A DNA stretch of 64,000 bases from Spongilla lacustris. Lineage: Eukaryota > Porifera > Demospongiae > Spongillida > Spongillidae. The stretch lies in assembly GCA_949361645.1 (NCBI GenBank), contig OX442415.1, positions 25,320,224 through 25,384,223 of the forward strand, given 5' to 3'. The translations under genes and the position numbers were made by a program. This document shows, one piece after another, positions 45,301 through 57,139 of the stretch. Below the pieces are notes generated by a model that was given only the letters and a program-made list of their open reading frames with translations, searched no databases and was not told the DNA's origin. Within the stretch, counting starts at the first letter, position 1. Every line of letters begins with the position of its first letter.

Positions 45301-45880
45301 GAGTGAAAAGAAGGGTGACAATGAGTGGGGAGAAAGGTGTCAATGAGTGCAGAGAAGGGTGACCATGAGTGGGGAGAAGGGTGACCATGAGTGCTGACCA
45401 TGAGTGCAGAGAAGGGTGACCATGAGTGTGACCATGAGTGGGGAGAAAAGGTGAACATGAGTGCAGAGAAGGGTGACCATGAGTGCAGAGAAGGGTGACC
45501 ATGAGTGCAGAGAAGGGTGACCATGAGTGCAGATATGGGTGACCATGGGTGGGGAGAAGGGTGACCATGAGTGAAGAGAGGGGTGAACATGAGTGCAGAG
45601 AAGGGTGACCATGAGTGCAGATATGGGTGACCATGAGTGGAGAGAAGGGTGACCATGAGTGGAAAGAAGGGTGACAATGAGTGGGGAGAAAGGTGTCAAT
45701 GAGTGCAGAGAAGGGTGGCCTTGAGTGCAGAGAAGGGTGGCCCATGAGTGGGGAGAAAGGTGACCATGAGTGGGAAGAAGGGTGACCATGAGTGAAAGAT
45801 GGGTGACCATGAGTGCGGAGAAGGGTGACCATGAGAGTGTAGAGATTGGTGACCATGAGAGTGTAGAGATTCGTGACCAC
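42335..45880. repeat. 22-bp minisatellite, about 160 copies
   Basis: 3.5 kb of a unit whose core is GGTGACCATGAGTG followed by a variable dinucleotide pair and GAGAAG. Frequent variants: GCAGAG, GGGAG and GAAGAG endings, ACATTGAGTG, and units shortened by one to several bases. The unit length is not a multiple of 3 and lacks stops in the minus-strand reading, so frames of up to 583 codons arise in all three minus frames. Coordinates of the edges are approximate. Confidence 0.95.
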
Positions 45881-45896
45881 GAGTGCTCATATTCAC

Positions 45897-46118
45897 AACA
45901 TAATAAAAACATTCTCTCTGAGAAAGTTGGTATATAAGATTTGAAGGCAAGGGTGGTGTAAAAAGAAAGATACAATAATTATTCCTATATTTAGCACTTA
46001 GTAAACGCATGCAGTTGCTAAATATAGGAATAATTATTGTATCTCCACTCCGTTGTTCCCTTTCTTTATACACTACCATTGCCTTCAAATCCTATATACC
46101 ACTACCTTTCTCTTTTAT
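45897..46118. mobile_element. R2 foldback family copy
   Basis: AACATTCTCTCTGAGAAAG at the left and CTACCTTTCTC at the right, with inner TTCCTATATTTAGCA and its complement near 45985/46017. It is shorter than the 287-bp copy and starts exactly at the edge of the 22-bp array. Confidence 0.75.
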
Positions 46119-46454
46119 TATCTTGTTTGATTCACTTTTTTAATACTAGTATTCTTACAACCAGCCCATACAGTGTACGTTTGTATGACAAGCCTTATTG
46201 CCTAGCAACACAATGTTTACATTTATGTTACATTTGCAGCTGTTCTACATCAAAACTCGCACACCAAGCTTTATGCACTGTAACAGACGCTCGCTTTTTT
46301 TCTTCAGGATCCGCACGCATTGTACGTTGCTAAATATAGGTCTATTCACAAATGACGTTGGTCCAAATCGTAACTCTGCTCATCACAACATACATGTACA
46401 CACCCCATAGAAGCGCAGTTCGCATTGTACCGAACCCGGGAGGGTTCTAATTCA

Positions 46455-46918
46455 CCATCTCAGTTTTGGATGTATTCCTCTCTATGTTTGGCTCTTCCCT
46501 GTCATTCCCGTAAAGGCATTTTGACAATGCTAGTTAAACATGGCAAAGAAACAACAAACCGTTATGGTACCATAAGTTTCTAGTTATACGTATAGGGAAC
46601 GCTGTCAATATGGCATAATTATTGCTTTGTACCAAAGCTGTATATGACACCAATGGGCAGTCGGTAGGAAAATTCTACGATTTTTGGTATAACTGGCGCT
46701 CTCTAAAACCGTTCAGGACTATCTCACACAGGAAAAACTGTCAGAGGAGAAATTTGGGACTTGGAACGAGAACTATGAGCTTTTTTTGTTCTCTTAAAGC
46801 AAACTGTTCGGCGACTTGAACAAAACGTTTAAATGATCATCTTTCCATTATGGTCCGATAGCAACAAAGAGCTAAACTATCTGTTTCTCGGTTCGTGAGT
46901 TATACACGGGTCGTGTTT
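46455..46918 (-). repeat. Dispersed repeat R1, copy C, cut at a TTAA
   Basis: Inverse copy covering GATTTTTGGTATAACTGGCG through TTGTTCTCTTAAAG to TTCGTGAGTTATACACGGG, about 70-75% like copies A and B by eye. At TTAA 46919-46922, which copies A and B also contain, the homology stops. Upstream, 46500-46560 (GTAAAGGCATTTTGAC) matches, inverted, the start of the 27466 ORF, so R1 and that ORF travel together. Confidence 0.65.
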
Positions 46919-46990
46919 TTAACCCTCCTACTGCGGAAGGCATATATATATATGCCAAATAACTGCGCTCAAGTAATGCGATGGGCATAT
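46919..46990. mobile_element. piggyBac-like terminus beginning at TTAA
   Basis: TTAACCCTCCTACTGCGG followed by small palindromes (GGCATATATATATATGCC, then GGGCATATATTTATGCCC). The CCCT start directly after TTAA and the subterminal palindromes fit piggyBac-type ends. It interrupts repeat R1. The other end was not found. Confidence 0.5.
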
Positions 46991-48376
46991 ATTTATGCCC
47001 AGCAAGATAATTGAACTCTAACACCTGTTTCCGCGCAAAGTGAAGCGTTCACTATGGCTTTGTTGTTTAATATGAGTCCAGACAACTGCAAGCCATTCGT
47101 CGTGTACTCGAATTTGAATAGTAAACCTAACTCCATTTGCAGCCCACAACAGGTGCTCGTGTCTAAGTGTCTTAAAAGCAACAAAACGAGGTGAGATACG
47201 TTAAAACTGGTCTAACAACACTTAAATGAACATGTAGGTTCTTAGAAAGCTTATGTGTATGGACTAAGTGACTACAAAGTTGCAGAAGGGATTTATTTTT
47301 TCATTTTCAGGGAATTAGTAATTCATTTAAAATGTATTTTCAGTAGGGTTGACAGAAACGGATTAAGTCCAGCAGTATAAAATTCCTAGCCTTTATTTTA
47401 GTAAACAGGTCATACTATAGATTTACAGAGGCTTTTGTTCAACAAGATCTTCTGTACCTGGATCTTAAATTACAGATCTACCTAATTTATATACACTTTT
47501 CATCAAACTCTCAATGTCAGAGCCTGCCTTGTGATCTTATACATAGATAGATACATGTACATGCAATTTTTTTGTTTCCTAAAGGAGTTTTGTATTGCTT
47601 CAGGATGTATTGAGTCCATTCATTCTGGTATTGCACTTTTGGGAGTATATATAACTATTGCCTCTGTTATTTCGCACTTTGTGCTACAAAAATTGAGGAG
47701 CTGTTACAATATGCACACTACAAAATATTTTAAATTTACATTCAAGATTATGCAATCAATTGATTCGATTCGCCAACCATAGCAACCATCACATAACATC
47801 AAAGTCAGCCAATTTCTATAGATAATAGAGGGTCAAAAATAAGGTATTGAATCATATTTGGTTGCTATGGTGATTAGCTTTAGATACTTCAAACGTTTTG
47901 GCAAATTATGCCTTGGTGCACTTTATGTGTTTAATTATTCAGAGTTCCCACCAAGCACATCAACATTGCCTATTTCTAAATAACATATATGAAAGCCAGT
48001 CTCACCTTTAAAAACGTTCAGTGTTAAGTGATGCTGAAATAAGCACTCAGTCCAACTACAGCAGTACGTGAAAAGGTACACAATAAGACAAGATACACAA
48101 GTTTGAATTGATATGCACTGTAAAATGGCATTAAATGGGGAAAACATTAGCCTTCCACTGTTTTTTGTTGAAAAAATTTCCCACCTGTTATTAACACTGA
48201 TACAAACTTATATTGAGAAGGTACATAGGTGTATCTAGAGTCTAAGAGAAGAGTGACAACAATTTGTGTACACAAAAAGGTGATTATGAATGAATATCCT
48301 ATAATCATCAAGTGAAACAATGGAAAATACTACACAAGTATGACATACCATTTTGCACATAAGAACATAGCACTGG
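46991..48376. other. No supported gene
   Basis: AT-rich. A plus frame at 47531-47782 has a hydrophobic stretch (GIALLGVYITIASVISHFVL) that could be a membrane segment, but no start context, splice sites or family support it. A minus frame at 46993-47184 begins plausibly (MELGLLFKFEYTTNGLQ) without other support. Confidence 0.3.
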
Positions 48377-48565
48377 CTTACCGCAGAACTGGTACAAATC
48401 CCCTCTGGGCATAAATCAATTTGAGGGGCTGTTTGGCAGCACACACAATGGTCAATGATACCAAAGGAACTGTAACACAGATAAGAGATCTGTAAATCCA
48501 TGTTCCAACACACAATGTACAGCAAGAAAAAAGTTAACCCTGCCTTTTCTGTGAGCACGTTGCAG
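48377..48565 (-). repeat. Duplicated exon plus intron segment, copy 2
   Basis: A 47-bp candidate exon (48428-48382) with PQIDLCPEGICTSS between an AAACAG acceptor and a GTAAGC donor, and the same upstream intron as copy 1. Just beyond, a minus-strand frame reads MVGGFVRALSIGDARFGGNR. Intron and exon are equally conserved, so the duplication is recent or repeat-mediated. Confidence 0.5.
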
Positions 48566-48809
48566 ACATTGTTACGATTTCCACCAAATCTCGCATCCCC
48601 AATACTTAGAGCTCTAACAAATCCCCCTACCATAAAAATGCAATCTTACTGCTGAATTCAGATAACTTAATAGTTAATACTTAGTTCCACTGCTGCAAGC
48701 AACTCAAATAAATATGGGTAAACTCTAGTTTACTGATGGTACAGTGAACATCATATCATTTGCAAGTAAGATGTTGCCTTGTGCATGATGGCGTTTTGAT
48801 AAACATACA

Positions 48810-48832
48810 GGGGGGGGGGGGGGGGGGGGGGG
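48810..48832. repeat. G23 homopolymer
   Basis: An uninterrupted run of 23 G with no flanking element ends that I recognise. Confidence 0.95.
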
Positions 48833-49434
48833 CTCGGAACAAAGAAGTAACACCTCGGAACGAAAAATTACAGACATTCATTGAGTGCTTTTGGTCTACT
48901 ACATTACAATGTAGTACCTTTACGTTCTTAATTAATCACGTTACGCTACATTTGTATTCGTTGCGTTATAACCGATGTGTTATGCTATTACTTAACCGAT
49001 AAATGACCACGGTCTGCGTTTGCAGACAAAATTACCGTACATAATTGAATGTTGCGTAAGCGCGGTTGTCTGCGATCACAGACAGCTGGAGGGGGTTTGT
49101 AACGTAATAATTATAAACCGGAAGCAACTACATCTAAGCTTCATTTGCACTCCTACAGTGTTGATAGAAGTGCGCCTTCTGTTGTTCAACCTTCAGAGCA
49201 GTAAAATGTAAGCGATCGCGTACATGTAGGAGGCCGATTCTATCAGATAAGTATTGCCTGTCACCTCATGAATATATTAGGCACAAACATGAATAAACTA
49301 TACACACAACAATTTCTAAGCTAAGAAAAGGTAATAGATAACTCAAACTTCAGTCTTCAGTGACTATGGGGAAGAAATGGATGCTATAACTATAAACATG
49401 GAGTACAAGTAAAGAGAGGGTGTACATGTAAGGG
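48833..49434. other. No gene seen
   Basis: Plain sequence without coding or repeat structure up to the start of the minisatellite. Confidence 0.35.
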
Positions 49435-49735
49435 TTGTATACACAACAGAGAAAAGAGTGTTGTGCGAAGGGAATGTTGTGTGCACACACAAGGGAGGAA
49501 AGTGTGTTGCGTGTGGAGGGAGTGTTGTGTGCACACACAAGAAGGAAGAAGTGCTATGTGCGGAGGGTGTGTTGTGTGCATGCACAAGGATGGAAAGAAA
49601 GAGTATTGTGTGCAGAGGGAGTGTAATGTGCAAACACAAGGGAGGGAAGAGTGTTATGTGCGAAAAGACTGTTGTGTGCATGCACATGGTACACATAAGG
49701 GTGTGACAGAGTGTTGTGTGCAGGGGACCTACTCA
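49435..49735. repeat. ~49-bp minisatellite
   Basis: Five or six diverged units containing GTGTTGTGTGCACACACAAG and GGAAAG/GGAAGA. The complement of its ACAACACTC phrase links it to the adjacent 25-bp array. Confidence 0.8.
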
Positions 49736-49797
49736 CACCTCTTCACATGTGAGTACACAATATATGCACACTAAACACTATACCACATACCCTATCA

Positions 49798-51182
49798 TCA
49801 ACACTCTTCCTTGGGTGAGCATACAACACACTTCCATGGGTGCGCACTCAACACTCTTCCATGGGTGCGCAAACAACACTCTTCAATGGGTGTGCACACA
49901 ACACTCTTCCATGGATGCGTACAACACTCTTCCATGGGTGAGCATACAACACACTTCCATGGGTGCACACTCAACACTTCCATGGGTGCACAAACAACAC
50001 TCTTCCATGGGTGCGCACACAACACTCTTCCATGGGTGAGCATACAACACACTTCCATGGGTGCACACTCAACACTCTTCCATGGGTGCACAAACAACAC
50101 TCTTCCATGGGTGCGCACACAGCACTCTTCCATGGGTGAGCACACAGCACTCTTCCATGGGTGAGCACACAACACTCTTCCATGGGTGAGCACACAACAC
50201 TCTTCCATGGGTGCGCAAACAACATTCTTCCATGAGTGCGCACACAACACTCTTCCATGGGTGTGCAAACAACACTCTTCCATGGGTGAGCACACAACAC
50301 TCTTCCATGGGTGCGCAAACAACACTCTTCCATGAGTGCGCAAACAACACACTACAATGGGTGTGCACACAACACTCTTCCATGGGTGCATACAACACTC
50401 TTCCATGGGTGAGCATATAACACACTTCCATGGGTGCGCACTCAACACTCTTCCATGGGTGCATAAACACTCTTCCATGGGTGCACACACAACACTCTTC
50501 CATGGGTGTGCACACAACACTCTTCCATGGGTGAGCACACAACACTCTTCCATGAGTACTGCAAACAACAATCTTCCATGGGTGCGCAAACAACACTCTT
50601 CCATAGGTGCGCAAACAACACTCTTCCATGAGTACCGCAAACAACAATCTTCCATGGGTGCGCACACAACACTCTTCCATGGGTGCAGAAACAGCACTCT
50701 TCCATGGGTGTACACACAATACTCTTCCATGGGTGCGCACACAGCACTCTACCATGGCTTTGCACACAACACTGTACCATGCCTTTGCACACAGCCCTCT
50801 ACTATAGCTTTGCACACAACACTGTACCATGGCTTTGCACACAACACTGTACCATGGCTTTGCACACAACACTGTACCATGGCTTTGCACACAGCACTCT
50901 ACCATGGCTTTGCACACAACACTGTACCATGGCTTTGCACACAACACTGTACCATGGCTTTGCACACAACACTGTACCATGGCTTTGCACACAACACTGT
51001 ACCATGGCTTTGCACACAACACTGTACCATGGCTTTGCACACAACATTGTACCATGAATTTGCACACAACACTGTACCATGGCTTTGCACACAACACTGT
51101 ACCATGGCTTTGCACACAACACTGTACCACGGCTTTGAACACAATACTGTACCATGGCTTTGCACATAACACTCTACCACGT
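49798..51182. repeat. 25-bp minisatellite with two subtypes
   Basis: 49798-50755 is built from units starting CACTCTTCCATGGGTG and ending GCACACAA. From about 50750 to 51182 the unit is CACTGTACCATGGCTT ending TGCACACAA. Both are 25 bp with CCATGG at the same place. The junction is sharp, with two mixed units. Frames running through it on both strands are by-products. Confidence 0.95.
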
Positions 51183-51439
51183 CATGTCCTCACCACACTT
51201 CATTTTTTTCAAATCATTTTTCCTAGATAACATTCTTCCCACCTGCCCTTGTCTCCTCATCCACACCCTTCTCAATGCCCCATGCCATAAACGCGCATCA
51301 AATTGCCATAACAATAAGTGCCAGAAACAACAGATGTGCTCTAAAAAAAGTTACAACACAAGAGGGATACAAACAGAACATAAATTGAAGCAAAAATGCA
51401 TATGCACAAGCTACACACCTCCAAAACAAAGAGGGTATC
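51183..51439. other. No gene seen
   Basis: Short unremarkable stretch between the minisatellite and the palindrome. Confidence 0.35.
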
Positions 51440-53234
51440 GGGTAAAATCATATCAGGTCAATAAAGAAAAAAGATGACATCTTCAAATCCTCTACAAACT
51501 TTACCTACTGAATGAGGTCATTGTCTAGTATATACTCACATTAATACTTTATCCAAAGATCAAACCACTTTTGAAATATGTGGGTTCAAAGTTTTGACCC
51601 TTTGTATAAACAAATCACAACATTGGGGGCATTTCTCTCTATAACTCAAGTTGACCTTACAGTAATAAAATAACCACTGTATTGAACAATACTATAACCC
51701 ACCTAGTACATAACGTAACACAATTATTGGACATTTAGTTATTAATTATTGGTTTATTGCAAAAAGAAGGGTAAAATGTTTAATTTTTATTTCTCAAAAA
51801 GTATATTGCAATATAAATAAAAAAATTCAATGGATGGGTTAATGGATGATTGTACAACTAATATGGCAACATTTGTGTTGGATTTCAAAGGTTTTGTATG
51901 GAAAATATTCGAAAAACATAAGAGTACATTTGTTAACATGATTTGGTTTGAACAGCTGACCACAAAATTTACACAAGCATTACGTAATATGATGTGTATC
52001 AACAATACTCTACAAATCCTTTAGTAAAAGCGTAGCTTGCAGCCTATCTGCACTGGGAATGTTGTACACTCAACCCGTGGATGTAATTGGGCTGGTCTTT
52101 ATTAAAACTTGGGCACAGTTAATCACTAGTTCATCTAGCTTATGTGGAAAGAAAATAACAGAGAAGGTCCAGCAGGATGAAAAAATCAAACTTTCAATTC
52201 CTCCTGCGCATTGTATTTTTCCATCACCAAAGCCAGCCACCATCTGGAGTCATATGCACAGATAATATAGCCATGTATGTCCTCCATAGCAAGGAGATCC
52301 CTGTTGGAGGAAAACCCTGACTATTTCACTTGTTGTCCTGCAAGTGAAATAGTCAGGGTTTTCCTCCAACAGGGATCTCCTTGCTATGGAGGACATACAT
52401 GGCTATATTATCTGTGCATATGACTCCAGATGGTGGCTGGCTTTGGTGATGGAAAAATACAATGCGCAGGAGGAATTGAAAGTTTGATTTTTTCATCCTG
52501 CTGGACCTTCTCTGTTATTTTCTTTCCACATAAGCTAGATGAACTAGTGATTAACTGTGCCCAAGTTTTAATAAAGACCAGCCCAATTACATCCACGGGT
52601 TGAGTGTACAACATTCCCAGTGCAGATAGGCTGCAAGCTACGCTTTTACTAAAGGATTTGTAGAGTATTGTTGATACACATCATATTACGTAATGCTTGT
52701 GTAAATTTTGTGGTCAGCTGTTCAAACCAAATCATGTTAACAAATGTACTCTTATGTTTTTCGAATATTTTTCCATACAAAACCTTTGAAATCCAACACA
52801 AATGTTGCCATATTAGTTGTACAATCATCCATTAACCCATCCATTGAATTTTTTTATTTATATTGCAATATACTTTTTGAGAAATAAAAATTAAACATTT
52901 TACCCTTCTTTTTGCAATAAACCAATAATTAATAACTAAATGTCCAATAATTGTGTTACGTTATGTACTAGGTGGGTTATAGTATTGTTCAATACAGTGG
53001 TTATTTTATTACTGTAAAGTCAACTTGAGTTATAGAGAGAAATGCCCCCAATGTTGTGATTTGTTTATACAAAGGGTCAAAACTTTGAACCCACATATTT
53101 CAAAAGTGGTTTGATCTTTGGATAAAGTATTAATGTGAGTATATACTAGACAATGACCTCATTCAGTAGGTAAAGTTTGTAGAGGATTTGAAAATGTCAT
53201 CTTTTTTCATTATTGACCTGATATGATTTTACCC
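51440..53234. repeat. Near-perfect 1.8-kb palindrome
   Basis: Two arms of about 893 bp meet around 8 bp (52333-52340). Differences are rare (for example one base near 51658/53020, one near 51468 and one near 51481). Each arm has the same 68-codon frame, 52059-52265 plus and 52408-52614 minus. The outer parts resemble 42055-42170, so the sequence belongs to a dispersed family. It could be a very young foldback transposon, a recent inverted duplication, or an assembly artefact. Confidence 0.85.
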
Positions 53235-53669
53235 TATCACAAAAACTGGTTTCTTACTGTTCGTAGGTAGACATCAGCGATGAGCCAACCACGATTCGTG
53301 TATGGAACGGCTTCGTGTCTACAAGTTTCTAGAATACAGCGCTTTTCACTTTTTCAGTCCAGAGAGCATTGTATCGATCCTTCTTGGTCTTAGAACTCAG
53401 TAAAAGGAACGAAACACTACGCGATCGCGCAATGCAAACTTGATTGACAGACGCACAATTTTTGAATAAGTTAAAATTAAATCTGGTTTATACGTTGCAC
53501 CCGTCACGCGATGAATAATTTGGTCATTTATGGTTAAAATGCAGTTTTGAATTTTGTTTATACATACGTAAGCATCTCATTTTTGCAAGTACCCACGCGC
53601 GCGTAACTTGTCGTACGTGTTCAAGCAATTAACGTAACGCACTATGACACACTTGTAGCATAGTAGACC
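53235..53669. other. No gene seen
   Basis: Mixed sequence, no coding or repeat structure recognised. Confidence 0.35.
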
Positions 53670-54410
53670 ACGAGTGGGAAAAAGCGGTGACATTGAGCAC
53701 ACACAATACACTTGGTGTATGGGTACAAATCCAAACCAACCCACTAGTAAAAGCTTTTCCACCCACCCCCAGCAATATCCCATAGGACACCCCCACTGCT
53801 TAACGTCCAATCTCCAAATATGTATTTCCTAGTAATTCTAACCTGCCAACCAAGAACCAGTAACCTTCAGACTGAACACAGGAACCAGTAGTCACCAAAC
53901 AGGAACACAGGATCTAGGAACCTCTAGATTAACAAAAGAACCAGAGTGAAAGTGAGGAACTAGCAGGGTGGAGAAAAGGGTGACATTGAGCACACACAAT
54001 ACACTTGGTGTATGTGTACAAATCCAAACCAACCCACTAGTACAAGCTTTTCCACCCACCCCCAGCAATATCCCATAGGACACCCCCACTGCTTAAAGTC
54101 CAATCTCCAAATATACTAGTAATTCTAACCTGCCAACCAAGAACCAGTAACCTTCAGACTGAACACAGGAACCAGTAGTCACCAAACAGGAACTCAAGAT
54201 CTAGCAACCTCCAGACTGAACAGAGGAACCAGTAACCTTCAGACTGAACACAGGAACCAGTAGTCACCAAACAGGAACACAGGATCTAGCAACCTCCAGA
54301 CTGAACACAGGAACCAGTAGTCACCAAACAGGAACACAGGATCTAGCAACCTCTAGACTAACAAAACAACCAGAGTGAAAGTGAGGAACTAGCAACCTCC
54401 AAACTGAACA
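53670..54410. repeat. 293-bp direct duplication with ~60-bp sub-repeats
   Basis: TGACATTGAGCACACACAAT occurs at 53688 and 53981, and the following 270 bp match closely. From 53850 and again from 54130, sub-units built on GAACCAGTAACCTTCAGACT and ACCAAACAGGAACACAGGAT repeat several times. Confidence 0.85.
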
Positions 54411-54880
54411 GTCACGAAACATAAAAGTACTGCTCTTATTGATGAACAGTGACACCTCTACAGGTGTTATAAGTAAAACGTTATATGGTACTTCCCCTTC
54501 TTATCTTCCTATCTCCTCCTGCCCATCTCAGAAGAAGCCAGCATTTCTGTATATATTACTATATGTCCAGGACTGGCGTTTTAAGGTAGTAATGTCATCG
54601 TAACAACAGCTAGGTGTGAAGACTGGTCAGGTGTGCGTCGACTTCAAAATGGTACACACATATATGGCGCACAACCCGTTAAAGCAATAAGCCCCCCTCA
54701 CCTTTGAAAGAGTTCGACAATACAACAACCGCTCAACCGAGACAACGTTCAAATGCACGTGATGTACGTTCAAATCACGTGATGTACCGTAAATTTATCC
54801 CCTTATTACAAAGCCAATTGATAACCTCGTACTCGGGGCGGGGCAATTATTAGCGCAACAATCATACGTGTCTGGTCATA
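54411..54880. other. No gene seen
   Basis: No coding frame or repeat recognised beyond two CACGTGATGTAC copies near 54757 and 54777. Confidence 0.35.
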
Positions 54881-55080
54881 ATATGAATACACATAGGCGG
54901 CGAAGACCACCACTTTTGCGATAGGGGGGGCGGAAGTATCATTCAGCCCCCCCAGATTTTTGGCAGTACTGCTATTTTATTCAGTGAGCACAATCAGGGG
55001 CGGCGGAGCAGGGGGGGCTGGAGGGGCTATTGCCCCCCCAAATATCGAGGTGGGGGGGCTCAGCCCCCCCTTGGGCTAAC
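54881..55080. mobile_element. Poly-G/C-flanked element ends
   Basis: GGCGGCGAAGACCACC with a G-run, then CAGCCCCCCCAGATTTTTGG, then CAGGGGCGGCGGAGCAGG with further C-runs. These look like two or more truncated ends of the CAG-ended element family. No complete copy can be drawn. Confidence 0.4.
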
Positions 55081-56233
55081 ATCAGGTTATGAATAACTTA
55101 TTGCGAGCGCGTGTTCTTCGTACGGTGGCCCTGGAGGTCGCGCGACCAAACTGATTGAACAATATAGCAACGGTCCGATCGAGCATGCAATGTAGCAACC
55201 GTCCGATTCTGCGATCGATCATTGATCCCATTCCGCGACCAAACAACCGTCCACTTCCGCAACCGTACATCAACGCGAACTAGCATTGATCTATTTTTTG
55301 GATCAAACAACGGTCTATTTTTGGGATCGACCGGCCGAACGTTTCTCAGACCGACCAGCCAAACGTACTATGGAATATACATGTAGGTGGTACCTTCCAT
55401 GACGTCACCGAGATCCGGGTCGTAAGTTAGCATACCGGTAGGCCTATCATTAACAGGTAACAATGCATATATACACGCACATGCAGGACTAATAGTGCGA
55501 TACTGGAGGCAGCAAAAGACAATCCTGGTCATACTCGCGTATCAGCGGCTATTAAATGCACCACGTGGTTGACAGTTGGGTAAGTGTGTCACTATGCTAG
55601 CTACATTGGCGCAGTACCAGTAAACCAACAGTATCGCTATACCGGTCCGCTATACCTTCAGGCTAACATGGCTCAAGAAAGTTTCACTGCACAGCATGGG
55701 ACTAATACGGTGCAACGCTGCGACGCCTTATACACAGGCTATTAAGGTCAGTTCATATGGAGAAATCGCCCATACATAGGCGGTCATCTTGCATTTTTTT
55801 TGTAATTGAATTTTAAACACGCTTATAATTTACGATCAATCGGTCTGATAGTAAAACTGTGCGGCATAAAATTATATCACCAACCGTTCATGTACTAAAA
55901 TCAAGACAAAATATTAATTTATACCGCACGTAATTTATTCATAAATAAATATGCATTACGTACCTGTAGTACCTTGCGTCATGTTGGAATAGTTTGAATT
56001 ATTAATATACACAACTTAACTTTTTCTTTCTTTCTTACTTACTTTCTTACATGGGACTTCTCGGTTATATTGGAGATGTCGATACGCATCAATTATGTAC
56101 GATGGGGCACGCTTCTGAGACGCAGGTGTTTTGGTGAGTATACTATATGAATTTAGTACATTTATGTGCAGAACAGGCATATCTTTGATGTGCACAGTGG
56201 AGGGGAAGATATGGCCTCCTCCCTACATGTATG
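55081..56233. other. No supported gene
   Basis: A GC-richer block at 55100-55370 repeats GATC-containing phrases (GCGACCAAAC, CAACCGTCC, CGATCGATC) and gives overlapping minus frames of 63-70 codons without recognisable content. The rest is plain sequence. Confidence 0.35.
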
Positions 56234-57068
56234 CATACTGTTGGCCTTCTCCCAATACCGTTGGCCTTCTCCCTATACTGCTGGTCTTCTCCCAATACCG
56301 TTGGCCTTCTACCTATACTGTTGGCCTTCTCCCTATACTGTTGGCCTTCTCTCTATACTGTTGGCCTTCTTTCTCCCTATTCTGTTGGCCTTGTTGAGCG
56401 TGGATATGGTATACTGTTGGCCTTCTCCCTATACTGTTGGGCAGTGTTGGCCTATTCCTTATACGTTGGCCTTCTCCCTATACTGTTGGCCTTCTCTCTA
56501 TACAGTTGGCCTTCTCCCTATACTGTTGGCCTTCTCCCTATACTGTTGGCCTTCTCCCTATACTGTTGGCCTTCTCCCTATACTGTTGGCCTTCTGGCCT
56601 TCTCCCTGTACTGTTGGCCTTCTGGCCTTCTCCCTATACTGTTGGGCATGCAGTGTTGGCCTTCTCCCTATACTGTTGGCCTTCTCCCTATACTGTTGGC
56701 CTTCTCCCTATACTGTTGGCCTTCTCCCTATACTGTTGGCCTTCTCCATATACTGTTGGCCTTCTCCCTATACTATTGGCCTTCTCCCTATACTGTTGGC
56801 CTTCTCCCTATACTGTTGGCCTTCTCCCTATACTGTTGGCCTTCTCCCTATACTGTTGGCCTTCTCCCCATACTGTTGGCCTTCTCCCTATACTGTTGGC
56901 CTTCTCCCTATACTGTTGGCCTTCTCCCTATACTGTTGGCCTTCTCCCCATACTGTTGGCCTTCTCCCCATACTGTTGGCCTTCTCCCTATACTGTTGGC
57001 CTTCTCCCTATAATGTTGGCCTTCTCCCCATACTGTTGGCCTTCTCCCTATACTGTTGGCCTTCCCCC
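56234..57068. repeat. 20-bp minisatellite, block 1
   Basis: About 40 copies of GTTGGCCTTCTCCCTATACT. Hydrophobic frames of up to 301 codons in all plus frames follow from the absence of stops in the unit (three frames over 20 bp). The same unit resumes at 59032. Confidence 0.95.
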
Positions 57069-57139
57069 TGAGTTATTCAAATTAGGGGCAAACCAGGGTG
57101 GGAGCGGTAAATCCCTGCCCTGTCCAATACTATATAGAA

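Noticed and set aside
42122..45975. Very long Ser/His/Pro/Leu open frames on the minus strand (up to 583 codons)
   Set aside because: They are produced by a stop-free 22-bp tandem unit in all three frames. There is no start context, splice structure or domain.
49435..51182. CRISPR-like regular array
   Set aside because: Units are contiguous without unique spacers, and the window is eukaryotic. It is a minisatellite.
49798..51230. Open frames of up to 367 codons on both strands
   Set aside because: By-products of the 25-bp minisatellite. The peptides are rotations of the unit.
52059..52614. Two identical 68-codon frames on opposite strands
   Set aside because: They are the two arms of the palindrome. 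Duplication explains the identity, and no family is recognised.
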